This document shows positions 26,503 through 35,419 of a DNA stretch of 64,000 nt, one piece after another. The number at the start of each line of letters is the position of its first letter. The first letter of the stretch is position 1. The translations under genes were made by a program, and so were the position numbers. The notes beneath the pieces are model-generated. The model worked only from the letters and a program-made list of their open reading frames with translations, was not told where the DNA came from and searched no databases. Source of the stretch: Candidatus Zixiibacteriota bacterium (GTDB lineage Bacteria > Zixibacteria > MSB-5A5 > UBA10806 > 4484-95); assembly GCA_024231855.1 (NCBI GenBank), contig JAAEQD010000305.1:16337-80336 (forward strand), given 5' to 3'.

Positions 26503-27872
26503 TTTTTCAATTCCTTCACTATATCCGGCGACAGCCGGTATATATCCCCGGCCCCAATTACGACAACCAGATCACCGCTTCTTAGTTTAGATTTTAAATA
26601 AGCGGCAATTTCTTTTTTATTTTCAATATATTTCGCCTGTTTATGGCCCGAACCGGCGGCGGCTTTGGCGACAACCTCACCGGTTACACCCTTAATTGGC
26701 TTTTCTCGCGCCGGGTAGATATCGGTTACTACCAATATGTCCGAATCGAAGAATGATGATCCGAAATCATCTAGAAACGTTTTCGTGCGTGAATACAAAT
26801 GCGGTTGAAACACGACTGCGATTTTACCGGGGAAACTTTGCCGAATTCCTTCCAGGGTAGCTTTTATTTCGGTAGGATGATGGGCGTAATCATCATACAC
26901 ACGTATCCCGTTGCCTTCGCCTATCATCTCCAGACGGCGGCCGACGCCGGGGAACGTTGCCAGAGCAGCGGCGGCTTTTTCGAACGGCACCTCAAGATCC
27001 ATCGCCGCGGCCAGGGCGGCCAGCGAGTTGAGTACATTGTGTTTACCCAATAACGGTACTTTGGCGCTACCTAAAACATTGCCGTTGCTTCGGCAAGTGA
27101 AACTGGCTCCATCAACCGAGAAGGAAATATCGACGGCGTACAAATCGGCGTGACGGGAGAAACCGTAAGAGATACTTGGACGGGAGAAACGAGTCCGTAC
27201 CTGCCGCAAACCGGGATCATCCAGGCAGTAAATTATACTGCCGTAAAATGGTACTCTCGAGGCAAACTCAACGAAGCAATTATTCAGATCATCGAGGTCC
27301 TCATAACATTCCATGTGTTCGGGCTCAATCGAGGTGATAACCGCTACGGTCGGATAGAATCGCAGGATCGATCGATCGAATTCATCGGCTTCGGCGACAA
27401 TATAATCACCTTTACCGACATAGGCGTTTGTGCCAACACCCAGCACCCGACCTCCGACTATTACTGTTGGATCAAGATCGACTGAATTCAGGATATGCCC
27501 GATAAGAGAGGTTGTGGTGGTTTTGCCATGAGTACCGGCGACCGCGATCGAGAATTTCATTCTCATCAATTCCGCCAGCATCTCCGCCCTCGAAATAGCC
27601 GGTATTTTTCGCGCGGCGGCGGCGATCAATTCGGGATTATCTTTGGTTACGGCCGACGAGTAGACCACTACATCGGCGCCGTTTATATTTGCTTCTCCAT
27701 GCTTATAGCCAACGGTTATACCCTGGTTCTGGAGATATTCGGTTACCTCGGTTTTCCTCATATCCGAACCGCTGATTGTATAGCCCAAATTAAACAGTAC
27801 CTCGGCAATACCGCACATACCGGTGCCTCCGATACCGACAAAATGTAATTTTTTTATTCTCTTGAATTTCAT
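26499..27872 (-). CDS. murC: UDP-N-acetylmuramate-L-alanine ligase
   Basis: Adds L-Ala to UDP-MurNAc. The 457-residue protein has the Mur-ligase dinucleotide-type start (FVGIGGTGMCGIAEVL), the P-loop AGTHGKTTT at 112-120, SIEPEHMECY, and VYDDYAHHPTEI in the third domain. The start overlaps murG's TGA by 4 nt (ATGA). The usual murB neighbour is missing downstream; ftsQ follows directly. Confidence 0.97.
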   Translation of the reverse strand: MKFKRIKKLHFVGIGGTGMCGIAEVLFNLGYTISGSDMRKTEVTEYLQNQGITVGYKHGEANINGADVVVYSSAVTKDNPELIAAAARKIPAISRAEMLAELMRMKFSIAVAGTHGKTTTTSLIGHILNSVDLDPTVIVGGRVLGVGTNAYVGKGDYIVAEADEFDRSILRFYPTVAVITSIEPEHMECYEDLDDLNNCFVEFASRVPFYGSIIYCLDDPGLRQVRTRFSRPSISYGFSRHADLYAVDISFSVDGASFTCRSNGNVLGSAKVPLLGKHNVLNSLAALAAAMDLEVPFEKAAAALATFPGVGRRLEMIGEGNGIRVYDDYAHHPTEIKATLEGIRQSFPGKIAVVFQPHLYSRTKTFLDDFGSSFFDSDILVVTDIYPAREKPIKGVTGEVVAKAAAGSGHKQAKYIENKKEIAAYLKSKLRSGDLVVVIGAGDIYRLSPDIVKELKK

Positions 27873-28954
27873 ATCAGTTTAATTATCTCCTCGGTAATAA
27901 TCTCCGCGCCCCTCTCATTGCCCAACCGTTGAGATTTTTCCGAAAGGCGGGCGCGCCTTTTATCATCGCTGATTAAATCGGTCAACAGATCGACGAATTC
28001 AGCTGATTTTGCTTTCGAATCGGCTATCACCTCAACCGCGCCTCTTCTCTTTAAATCGAGCGCGTTTTTCATCTGATGGTTAGCGGTGGCATATGGATAA
28101 GGAACTAATATAGCAGGCAGGCCCAGCACCAATAGCTCCGACAATGTCATCGCTCCGGCCCGACAGACCAACAAATCGGCTGTCGCGTAAGCTTTGGGCA
28201 TGCTATCGATAAACGGTAATCTCACGCCGGAAAACTCAACATCCTTTAATTGATCCGCTATTTGTTTATGTTTATCCTGGCCGGTTTGCCAGAGCACTTG
28301 CCAATCATCGGGAAGATGGCCTTGCCTTATGAAGTCGGTTATCGCTTCGTTTAACGATTTCGCTCCGCGGCTTCCGCCAGTTATAAACAGAACCTTTTTG
28401 CCAGGATTCAAACCGAAATCGTGTAAAAAACCGTTGCCTTTCGGTAGAACCAGATCGTTTCTGAGCGGGTTGCCGGTCACCACGGTATTTCTAACGCTTT
28501 TGAAATATTTTTTCGAATCTTCAAAAGCCAGGCAGATACGGTCGGCGAATCTGGCCAGGAACCTGGTCGCCAGTCCGGGATAGACATTTTGTTCCTGGAT
28601 CAGCACCCTGGCCCGGCGTCTTTTGCCCGCCAGTACCACCGGGGCCGATACGTATCCGCCGGTACCGATAACTATCTCGGGTCCAAAGCCGCGGACGACT
28701 TTATCGGCCTGGGCGTATGCGCGCATGATCTTTTTCGAAAAATCAAGCATCCCCGATAAATTTCTTCTGAGACCAACCACTTCTATTTCTTCGATTCGAA
28801 ATCCGTTTTTTTCGACTATAGCTTTTTCCATTCCGCCCTTGATACCGACGAATAGAAACTCCGCGTCTTCGAGTTTATCTTTCAGCTTACTGGCGATATT
28901 TATCGCGGGGATCAGATGACCGCCTGTACCGCCTCCGGCAAATAGTATCCTCAT
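27869..28954 (-). CDS. murG: MurG lipid II synthase (GlcNAc transferase)
   Basis: Transfers GlcNAc from UDP-GlcNAc to lipid I at the inner face of the membrane, giving lipid II. The 361-residue GT28 protein shows FAGGGTGGHLIPAINIA at the N-terminus, a Rossmann acceptor domain, TGGSRGAKSLNEA in the linker and CRAGAMTLSEL with LVPYPYATANHQ in the donor domain. It ends in TGA overlapping the murC start and starts overlapping the ftsW stop by 4 nt. Confidence 0.97.
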   Translation of the reverse strand: MRILFAGGGTGGHLIPAINIASKLKDKLEDAEFLFVGIKGGMEKAIVEKNGFRIEEIEVVGLRRNLSGMLDFSKKIMRAYAQADKVVRGFGPEIVIGTGGYVSAPVVLAGKRRRARVLIQEQNVYPGLATRFLARFADRICLAFEDSKKYFKSVRNTVVTGNPLRNDLVLPKGNGFLHDFGLNPGKKVLFITGGSRGAKSLNEAITDFIRQGHLPDDWQVLWQTGQDKHKQIADQLKDVEFSGVRLPFIDSMPKAYATADLLVCRAGAMTLSELLVLGLPAILVPYPYATANHQMKNALDLKRRGAVEVIADSKAKSAEFVDLLTDLISDDKRRARLSEKSQRLGNERGAEIITEEIIKLI

Positions 28955-30090
28955 CGCGTTCTCACAAACCTGACTCTGGGCGAACCGCCATATCTGGCGA
29001 CTGAAAGGATTAATCCCGCGGCCGCGCAGCTTATAACCAGTGATGATCCGCCATAGCTGAAAAACGGCAGAGTGATTCCGGTAATCGGCATTAATCCCAG
29101 GGTAACACCAATATTGATTATCGCCTGCAAGGTGATCATGACTCCCAGCCCGGCGGCCAAAAGAAAGCCTTGCATATCGCGAGAGTTTTTGGCGATCTTA
29201 AGCGCGCTGAAGCCGAAAATAAACAATAACCCGAGTATGAACAGACAAAGCAGGAATCCCCCCTCCTCAGCCGACGCCGAAAATATGAAATCGGTGTGCG
29301 GAGCCGGTAAAAACAGATTTTTCTGGCCACCTCCACCCAGACCGCGGCCTAAAAGTCCGCCCGATCCGATACTAATCAACGACTGGCGGCTCTGATAATA
29401 GCCCCTCGACAGGCTGGCCTGTTCCGTGTTACCCAACGGATCGTTCAAGCAGGCGAAATAATCATCGATACGATCTTTCTCGTAACCCAGGCCGAATACC
29501 ATAATTCCGCCCAAAAGCGAAATAGCCAGGCCGGCGACAATCAGGTACCTGAGTTTTAAACCGGCCAAAAATAATACCGTTACCGTCGAGCCGAATATGA
29601 GCATTGTCGTACCCAGGTCAGGCTGCCCGGCGATAAGTAAAATTCCAAGGCCGGCGATTATCATCTGGGGAATCATTTTTTTCAAATCTTTAGGCTTGTC
29701 TTTATTATCCACAAGAATATAGGCCAGATACATTAACAGCGTGATTTTGAAAACCTCGGATGGTTGAAAACGAATAAATCCAAAACTTAACCATCGATTA
29801 ACATTAAGCTGTGTTTGAGTAAACATGACCATAATCAGAAACACGAAAGAAATACAAAGGAAAAACGGGGCCAGCTTCAAAAACTTCCGATAATTGATTT
29901 TCGAACAAATTACCAATGCCGTTAGAGCGATAAACGCCCAGATCAATTGCCTTATGAAGTAATGCCATGAGGATAAAGCCCTGTGCTGGCTATAAGGACC
30001 GGATACGCTGAAAATGAATATCAAACCGATTGCGATCAGTAGAGCGACTGAAATCATTATTGCTTTATCGGGTGATTTCAGGATGTTCAT
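28951..30090 (-). CDS. ftsW: SEDS-family glycan polymerase FtsW
   Basis: A polytopic (about 10 helices) 379-residue protein of the SEDS family, the septal peptidoglycan polymerase that pairs with FtsI. Visible motifs include FRFQPSEVFKITLLMYLA (close variant IRFQPSEVFK), GQPDLGTTMLIF, LGRGLGGGGQKNLFLPAPHT, DFIFSASAEEGG and GLMPITGITLPFFSYGGSS. It is placed between murD and murG, as in most dcw clusters, with 4-nt overlaps on both sides. Confidence 0.96.
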   Translation of the reverse strand: MNILKSPDKAIMISVALLIAIGLIFIFSVSGPYSQHRALSSWHYFIRQLIWAFIALTALVICSKINYRKFLKLAPFFLCISFVFLIMVMFTQTQLNVNRWLSFGFIRFQPSEVFKITLLMYLAYILVDNKDKPKDLKKMIPQMIIAGLGILLIAGQPDLGTTMLIFGSTVTVLFLAGLKLRYLIVAGLAISLLGGIMVFGLGYEKDRIDDYFACLNDPLGNTEQASLSRGYYQSRQSLISIGSGGLLGRGLGGGGQKNLFLPAPHTDFIFSASAEEGGFLLCLFILGLLFIFGFSALKIAKNSRDMQGFLLAAGLGVMITLQAIINIGVTLGLMPITGITLPFFSYGGSSLVISCAAAGLILSVARYGGSPRVRFVRTR

Positions 30091-31439
30091 TCCGATACCT
30101 CTTTCAACATGTTGAAAGCTTGTTTAAAAGCCTCGCCTCGATGCTCGAAATCGTCGAACATATCAAAACTGGCGCAGGCCGGGGATAGCAATACTACCCC
30201 GTCCGGCCCGGCCTTTTCATAAGCGATCCCGACCGCCCCCTCCAAAGAGTCAGCCCGAATCACCCGTGTAACATCCTTGAAAACAGATTCGATTTTGTCG
30301 GCGGCCTCGCCAATCAAAACCAGATTTGACACTTTTTCTCTAACCAGTTCGGTCAGGGTTGAAAAATCGCCGTCCTTATCACGGCCGCCGGCGATTAACA
30401 CGACCGGCGAGAACACCGACTGGAGCGCCCAGTAAACCGCATCCACATTGGTCGCCTTGGAATCGTTGATAAAGCTCACCCCTCCGATGAGCCCAACTTG
30501 CTCCAGGCGGTGTTCCACGCCTTGAAAAGATTTCAGTCCGGCGTTAATCGATTCGATATCGATACCGGCCGCGGCGCAACAGGCGACCGCGGCACAGGCG
30601 TTAGCCAGGTTATGCGGCCCCTTGATCGTAATTTCACTAATATCGATTACCCTTTGAATATTTCCTTTCCGGCAAAGATAGAGAGTATTATCTCGCGCGA
30701 AGCAGCCATTATCGACTTCACCGGCTGTAGAAAATTCATGCTTTCCGGATATGGAATCGAATGCCTTCAGGTTTTCATCGTCGGCATTGAGTATGGCATT
30801 ATCGGTACCGTTCTGATTGCTGAATATCTTCAATTTCAAGGCTATGTAATTTTCCATATTGCCATGACGGTCGAGATGGTCGGGTGTGATATTGAGAACC
30901 ACGGCAACTCTCGGCTTAAATTTATCGATCCATTCAAGCTGGAAGGTTGAAACCTCGAGGATCGCCCAATCATCGATGCCTATACCACGGGCAACCGCGC
31001 AAAACGGATTACCTATATTACCTGCTACCAAACTGTTCAGACGCGAATGACTGAATATCTCGCCGATAAGCGAGGTAGTCGTTGTTTTGCCATTAGAACC
31101 GGTAACCGCCAGCACCTTACCTCCGCAGAGTTGAAAACCAAGCTCCAATTCTGAGATAACTTTGATATTTTTACTTACCGCCGTGGTCAATATCTCGGTA
31201 TCGGCCGGAACCCCGGGGCTGGTTACCATCAGCCGGCAATCATAAACCCGATCACTGTGGCCGCCGAATTCATATCGAATATCGTATTTTGTCAACGTTT
31301 CCTTCGCTTCGGTGTATTTGCTTTCCGGACCATGCTCCGAAAGAAACGGTTCGGCGCCGAGGTTTTTCAAAACCACGGCGGCTGCCAATCCCGAACGGGC
31401 GGCGCCTATTACGCTTATCTTTTGATCGCTAAAATCCAT
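30087..31439 (-). CDS. murD: UDP-N-acetylmuramoylalanine-D-glutamate ligase
   Basis: Adds D-Glu to UDP-MurNAc-L-Ala. The 450-residue form starts at MDFSDQKISVIGAARSG (31437-31439), which overlaps the mraY TAA as TAATG; an upstream in-frame start would overlap mraY by 58 nt and is less likely. The P-loop is TGSNGKTTTTSLIGEI at 113-128; NITPDHLDRHGNMENYIALK and INDSKATNVDA are typical. The end overlaps the ftsW start by 4 nt. Confidence 0.96.
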   Translation of the reverse strand: MDFSDQKISVIGAARSGLAAAVVLKNLGAEPFLSEHGPESKYTEAKETLTKYDIRYEFGGHSDRVYDCRLMVTSPGVPADTEILTTAVSKNIKVISELELGFQLCGGKVLAVTGSNGKTTTTSLIGEIFSHSRLNSLVAGNIGNPFCAVARGIGIDDWAILEVSTFQLEWIDKFKPRVAVVLNITPDHLDRHGNMENYIALKLKIFSNQNGTDNAILNADDENLKAFDSISGKHEFSTAGEVDNGCFARDNTLYLCRKGNIQRVIDISEITIKGPHNLANACAAVACCAAAGIDIESINAGLKSFQGVEHRLEQVGLIGGVSFINDSKATNVDAVYWALQSVFSPVVLIAGGRDKDGDFSTLTELVREKVSNLVLIGEAADKIESVFKDVTRVIRADSLEGAVGIAYEKAGPDGVVLLSPACASFDMFDDFEHRGEAFKQAFNMLKEVSE

Positions 31440-32524
31440 TATCTTATCTTCAACGTGCTGATACTTATCAGCGCGAATATTATCCCCAAAATCCAAAACC
31501 TGATAGTTACCTTCTGCTCAGGCCAGCCCAAAAGTTCGAAATGATGATGTAGTGGCGACATCTTAAACACGCGCTTACCCGTAAGTTTGAAAGAGAGTAC
31601 CTGGATGATGACCGAGAGAGCTGTCATCACGAAGACGCCTCCCATTATCACCAACAGTATTTCCTTCTTGATAAGCAGCGCCAGGCCGCCCAGAATTCCG
31701 CCAAGGGCAAGCGCGCCGGTATCACCCATGAACACCTGGGCCGGATTACTGTTGAACCAGAGGAAGCCAAGGCAGGCTCCAACCAGGGCGCCGCAGAATA
31801 TTGTCAACTCGCCGGCATCCTTGAAATACTCGATATTGAGGTAACTGGAGAAATCGACTCGACCCGTGATATAGCACAGACCACCAAAACCAAGCGCGCA
31901 GATTCCAACCAGGCCGATAGCCAGGCCATCAAGACCATCGGTTAAATTGACCGCGTTCGAGGCGCCGGTTATCACGATTACCACGAATGGGATGTAGAAG
32001 ATACCGAAATCGAGAAAGATATTTTTGAAAAAAGGAATACCGGTGGCCGCAGTAAAGCCCGGATCGGGGGGATTGAAATATAATATCGATCCTAAGACTA
32101 CACCGAGCGCAATCTGGCCGGCAAACTTACTGCGGGCCACCACGCCTTTTTTCTGATGTTTGATTGCCTTAAGATAATCATCAATGAAACCGATAATACC
32201 CATCCAGACCGTTACCATAAGTATGAGATGGATATTGACATTGGTTAAATCGGCCCAGAGCAATGTCGGAACGATAATCGAGATCAAAATCAACAAACCG
32301 CCCATCGTCGGCGTACCTTCTTTAGCCAGATGAGTCTGCGGGCCGTCACTTCTGATCTTCTCCTGGATTTGCTTTTTCTTCAGATACTGGATAAATATCG
32401 CCCCAAATATGAAGCTAATAAGCATCGCTGTAACAGTAGCATAGGCAGTGCGAAACGTGATATACTGAAACAGATTAAATCCGCTGATATGCTGACTTAG
32501 GGGAAATAGCAGATGGTAAAGCAT
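31439..32524 (-). CDS. mraY: Phospho-N-acetylmuramoyl-pentapeptide transferase
   Basis: Makes lipid I by attaching phospho-MurNAc-pentapeptide to undecaprenyl phosphate. A 361-residue protein with about 10 membrane helices. Key motifs are PTMGGLLIL, IGFIDDYLK, NAVNLTDGLDGLA and NPAQVFMGDTGALALGG, and MSPLHHHFELLGW near the end. The start at MLYHLLFP (32522-32524) overlaps the murF TAA as TAATG; 7 extra codons upstream are possible but not needed. Confidence 0.96.
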   Translation of the reverse strand: MLYHLLFPLSQHISGFNLFQYITFRTAYATVTAMLISFIFGAIFIQYLKKKQIQEKIRSDGPQTHLAKEGTPTMGGLLILISIIVPTLLWADLTNVNIHLILMVTVWMGIIGFIDDYLKAIKHQKKGVVARSKFAGQIALGVVLGSILYFNPPDPGFTAATGIPFFKNIFLDFGIFYIPFVVIVITGASNAVNLTDGLDGLAIGLVGICALGFGGLCYITGRVDFSSYLNIEYFKDAGELTIFCGALVGACLGFLWFNSNPAQVFMGDTGALALGGILGGLALLIKKEILLVIMGGVFVMTALSVIIQVLSFKLTGKRVFKMSPLHHHFELLGWPEQKVTIRFWILGIIFALISISTLKIR

Positions 32525-33888
32525 TAATCTATCCCCTTCATCCAATTACTAATATCTTCCAGGGCGATTCCCCGTGAACCTTTAATCAGCACCGTATCTC
32601 CCGGCCGTAAATGATCTTTAAGAGCCAATGACAGTTTCCTCTTATCATCATAATGCGCTTTAAGCACACCGTTAAATTTCTCCAGATAATATTTCGCCAG
32701 ATTTCCCACCGTAAACAGAGAATCTATATTCTTCGACCGTAAATATTCCCCGATCTCGATATGATATGCTTGTTCATTTTGGCCCAGTTCCAGCATATCC
32801 CCAAGTACCGCGACCCGTTTTCCTTCAGTTCGAAATTCAGACAAAGTATCTATAGCGGATTTCATCGAAACCGGGTTGGCGTTATAACAATCGTTGATAA
32901 AAGCTACGCCGGCTGATGTAAACACTTCCGAGCGCAGTTGCAAAGGTTTCATATTTTTAAGCGGCTCTATCAGGTTTTCCGTTTTGATTCCCGCTTCCCC
33001 GGCGGCAGCAATGGCGCAGATTGCGTTATAGATATTGCGCTTACCGGGAAGATTTATCGTAAATTCAATATTATTAAGTTTAAACTTGCTACGCCCGTCC
33101 GGCAGCAGCAGATAACTGCCGGCTTTATAATCCGAATCGTTGTCTAATGAATAGGTGACGACATTTTTAGTGATTGCGTTTTTCCATTTGGAGATAATGG
33201 GATCATCGACGTTTAACACAGCCACCCCATCGGCGGGCAAACTTTCAATCAGTTCATATTTGGCTTTGGCTACCGCTTCGATGGTACCCATACTTTCCAG
33301 ATGTACCGGCGCGATATTGGTAAATGCCCCCACTTGAGGCTTACAAATTTCCGCCAGACGGGTTATTTCGCCCGGCACGCTCATGCCCAGTTCAAAAACA
33401 CCGGCCTGGTAACTTTCATCGAGGTTCACCAGCGACAGGGGCAGACCGATCAGATTGTTGAAGTTACCCATGGTTTTCAGGGTTTTGAATTTAGTTTCAA
33501 GGCAAGCGGCCAAAAATTCCTTGGTCGTTGTTTTGCCATTGGACCCGGTAATCGCCAGACACTTAATATCGTGCGCGGTCCGAACAGAAGCGGCCAGGTC
33601 ACCAAGCGCTATAAGCGTATCGGGGACCCTAAAAATAATTGCGCCTTCTGCTTGGATATCCCGACTAACCACAATTCCAGCGGCGCCTTTAGCTAAGGCC
33701 TGTTCGATATAATTATGCCCGTCGAAATTCGCGCCTGTTAAGGCGAAAAACAAATCGTCTTCATTAATAGACCTGGTATCGGTAGAGATTCCGGCAAATC
33801 CTGTTTGATCAATAGATTCGAATAAATCGCTCCCCGATTCAGCTTTAACGCCCAGGGCATTTTGTAAATCTTCAACCGTAAATTTCAT
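32524..33888 (-). CDS. murF: UDP-MurNAc-tripeptide-D-alanyl-D-alanine ligase
   Basis: Adds D-Ala-D-Ala to complete the pentapeptide. The 454-residue form starts at MKFTVEDLQNALG (33886-33888), 4 nt past the murE TGA; an in-frame ATG six codons earlier overlaps murE by 14 nt and is the alternative. Domain 1 has the SxDTRSI motif, the P-loop TGSNGKTTTKEFL is at 114-126, and NDCYNANPVSMKSAID follows. Confidence 0.95.
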   Translation of the reverse strand: MKFTVEDLQNALGVKAESGSDLFESIDQTGFAGISTDTRSINEDDLFFALTGANFDGHNYIEQALAKGAAGIVVSRDIQAEGAIIFRVPDTLIALGDLAASVRTAHDIKCLAITGSNGKTTTKEFLAACLETKFKTLKTMGNFNNLIGLPLSLVNLDESYQAGVFELGMSVPGEITRLAEICKPQVGAFTNIAPVHLESMGTIEAVAKAKYELIESLPADGVAVLNVDDPIISKWKNAITKNVVTYSLDNDSDYKAGSYLLLPDGRSKFKLNNIEFTINLPGKRNIYNAICAIAAAGEAGIKTENLIEPLKNMKPLQLRSEVFTSAGVAFINDCYNANPVSMKSAIDTLSEFRTEGKRVAVLGDMLELGQNEQAYHIEIGEYLRSKNIDSLFTVGNLAKYYLEKFNGVLKAHYDDKRKLSLALKDHLRPGDTVLIKGSRGIALEDISNWMKGID

Positions 33889-33892
33889 TTTT

Positions 33893-35419
33893 TCAAGAAC
33901 CAGCATAACCCATCTTTTTTAGCACTGTTTTTACAACCTGGGGATCCGAAAAATAATGCCGGGCATTACCTATAACCTGGTAATCCTCATGTCCCTTGCC
34001 GGCAATAATAACCAGATCATCAGCTTTAGCCATCATAAGCGCCTGGCCGATCGCTTCATCGCGCTTTTGAATAACCGAGTAATCCTGCCGGCCGGTGATA
34101 CCTTTTCTAATGTCGGCGATAATCTGCTCGGGATCTTCGGTCCGAGGATTATCGGAGGTGATTATCACGCTATTGGCGTATTTCATAGCCACCTGCCCCA
34201 TGATCGGTCTTTTGGTTTTATCCCGATCCCCGCCGCATCCGAAAACTAATATTTTTCTACCGGATGTTTCGATTCCTGTCAGCAGGTTTTCTAAAGCATC
34301 CGGAGTATGGGCATAATCAATAACAACTTCGAAAGGCTGACCAAATTCGATCTTCTCGACTCTACCGGGAACCTGTGGAGCGTTTTTAAGCAACCCGATT
34401 ACGGTTTTAAAATCGTAACCCATACCAACCGCCGCGGCTATGGTCGCCCCGGCATTGGCCAGGTTAAATTTCCCAAGATATGGCATGGATCCGGATATGG
34501 AGTCGCCGTTGAATGAGGCTCTAAAACGGCGCTGATAATTGCCGTATCCCTCATCTTCTATCGTGATATCAGCGTCATAAGTCTGGCTCGAATCCGCGAT
34601 CACCGCGTAGGAGATGATCCTGGCCGGAGTCAGATTCCTGAGTTTTTCATAATAAGAATCATTGGCATTTAAAACAGCTATCCCATCGGCCCTCAACAGC
34701 CTGGTAAATAACCTCGATTTCGCCTTAAAATAGTTTTCTAAATTCCTATGATAATCAAGATGATCTTGTGTCAGGTTGGTAAATACTGCCACGTTATATT
34801 CAATATCATCACAACGAAATTGATCCAGCCCATGGGATGATACTTCCATCACACAGCCAGCCATTTTGGAATCTCTCATCTCCGCCAGGTATTCATGCAG
34901 CTCCAGGGTATCGGGAGTAGTGTTAATCGCACGCACGGTGCGTTTGCCGGTGAAATATTCCACCGTACCTATTTTGGCCCATGTCTTATCAATCGATCCC
35001 AGGATATGAGCCAACAGATAAGTGACTGTGGTTTTCCCGTTTGTACCGGTGATACCGATTACATTGAGATCATTGGCCGGGTATTTATAGAAACGAGCGG
35101 CCACCGCCGACATCGCCAGCCTGATATTTTTACATTTGATAACTGGCAGATAATCATATCCGTTTATATCGGATTGAGTTACGACAGCGGCGGCGCCAAG
35201 CGACGTGGCTTCAGGAATAAACTTGGTTCCATCGACCGCGTATCCGGGTACGGCAAAAAACAGATCACCGCGCTTGACTTTTCTCGAGTCGTTAGCCAGA
35301 CCGGTTATCCCGATATCCAGGGCATCTCCCGTGATATCACACTGAATCCCGGTAAATAATTCATCAAGCTTAATCGCTTGGTAGCCCGATATCATATTAT
35401 CATCTATAGCCAGATTCAT
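33893..35419 (-). CDS. murE: UDP-MurNAc-L-Ala-D-Glu:meso-diaminopimelate ligase
   Basis: Adds the third stem-peptide residue. The 508-residue protein has the P-loop TGTNGKTTVTYLLAH at 124-138, EVSSHGLDQFR, and FTNLTQDHLDYH. The DNPR motif (SDNPRTEDPEQI, about residue 423) is the recognised marker of meso-DAP-adding enzymes, in agreement with dapF in this window. It overlaps the ftsI stop by 4 nt. Confidence 0.96.
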   Translation of the reverse strand: MNLAIDDNMISGYQAIKLDELFTGIQCDITGDALDIGITGLANDSRKVKRGDLFFAVPGYAVDGTKFIPEATSLGAAAVVTQSDINGYDYLPVIKCKNIRLAMSAVAARFYKYPANDLNVIGITGTNGKTTVTYLLAHILGSIDKTWAKIGTVEYFTGKRTVRAINTTPDTLELHEYLAEMRDSKMAGCVMEVSSHGLDQFRCDDIEYNVAVFTNLTQDHLDYHRNLENYFKAKSRLFTRLLRADGIAVLNANDSYYEKLRNLTPARIISYAVIADSSQTYDADITIEDEGYGNYQRRFRASFNGDSISGSMPYLGKFNLANAGATIAAAVGMGYDFKTVIGLLKNAPQVPGRVEKIEFGQPFEVVIDYAHTPDALENLLTGIETSGRKILVFGCGGDRDKTKRPIMGQVAMKYANSVIITSDNPRTEDPEQIIADIRKGITGRQDYSVIQKRDEAIGQALMMAKADDLVIIAGKGHEDYQVIGNARHYFSDPQVVKTVLKKMGYAGS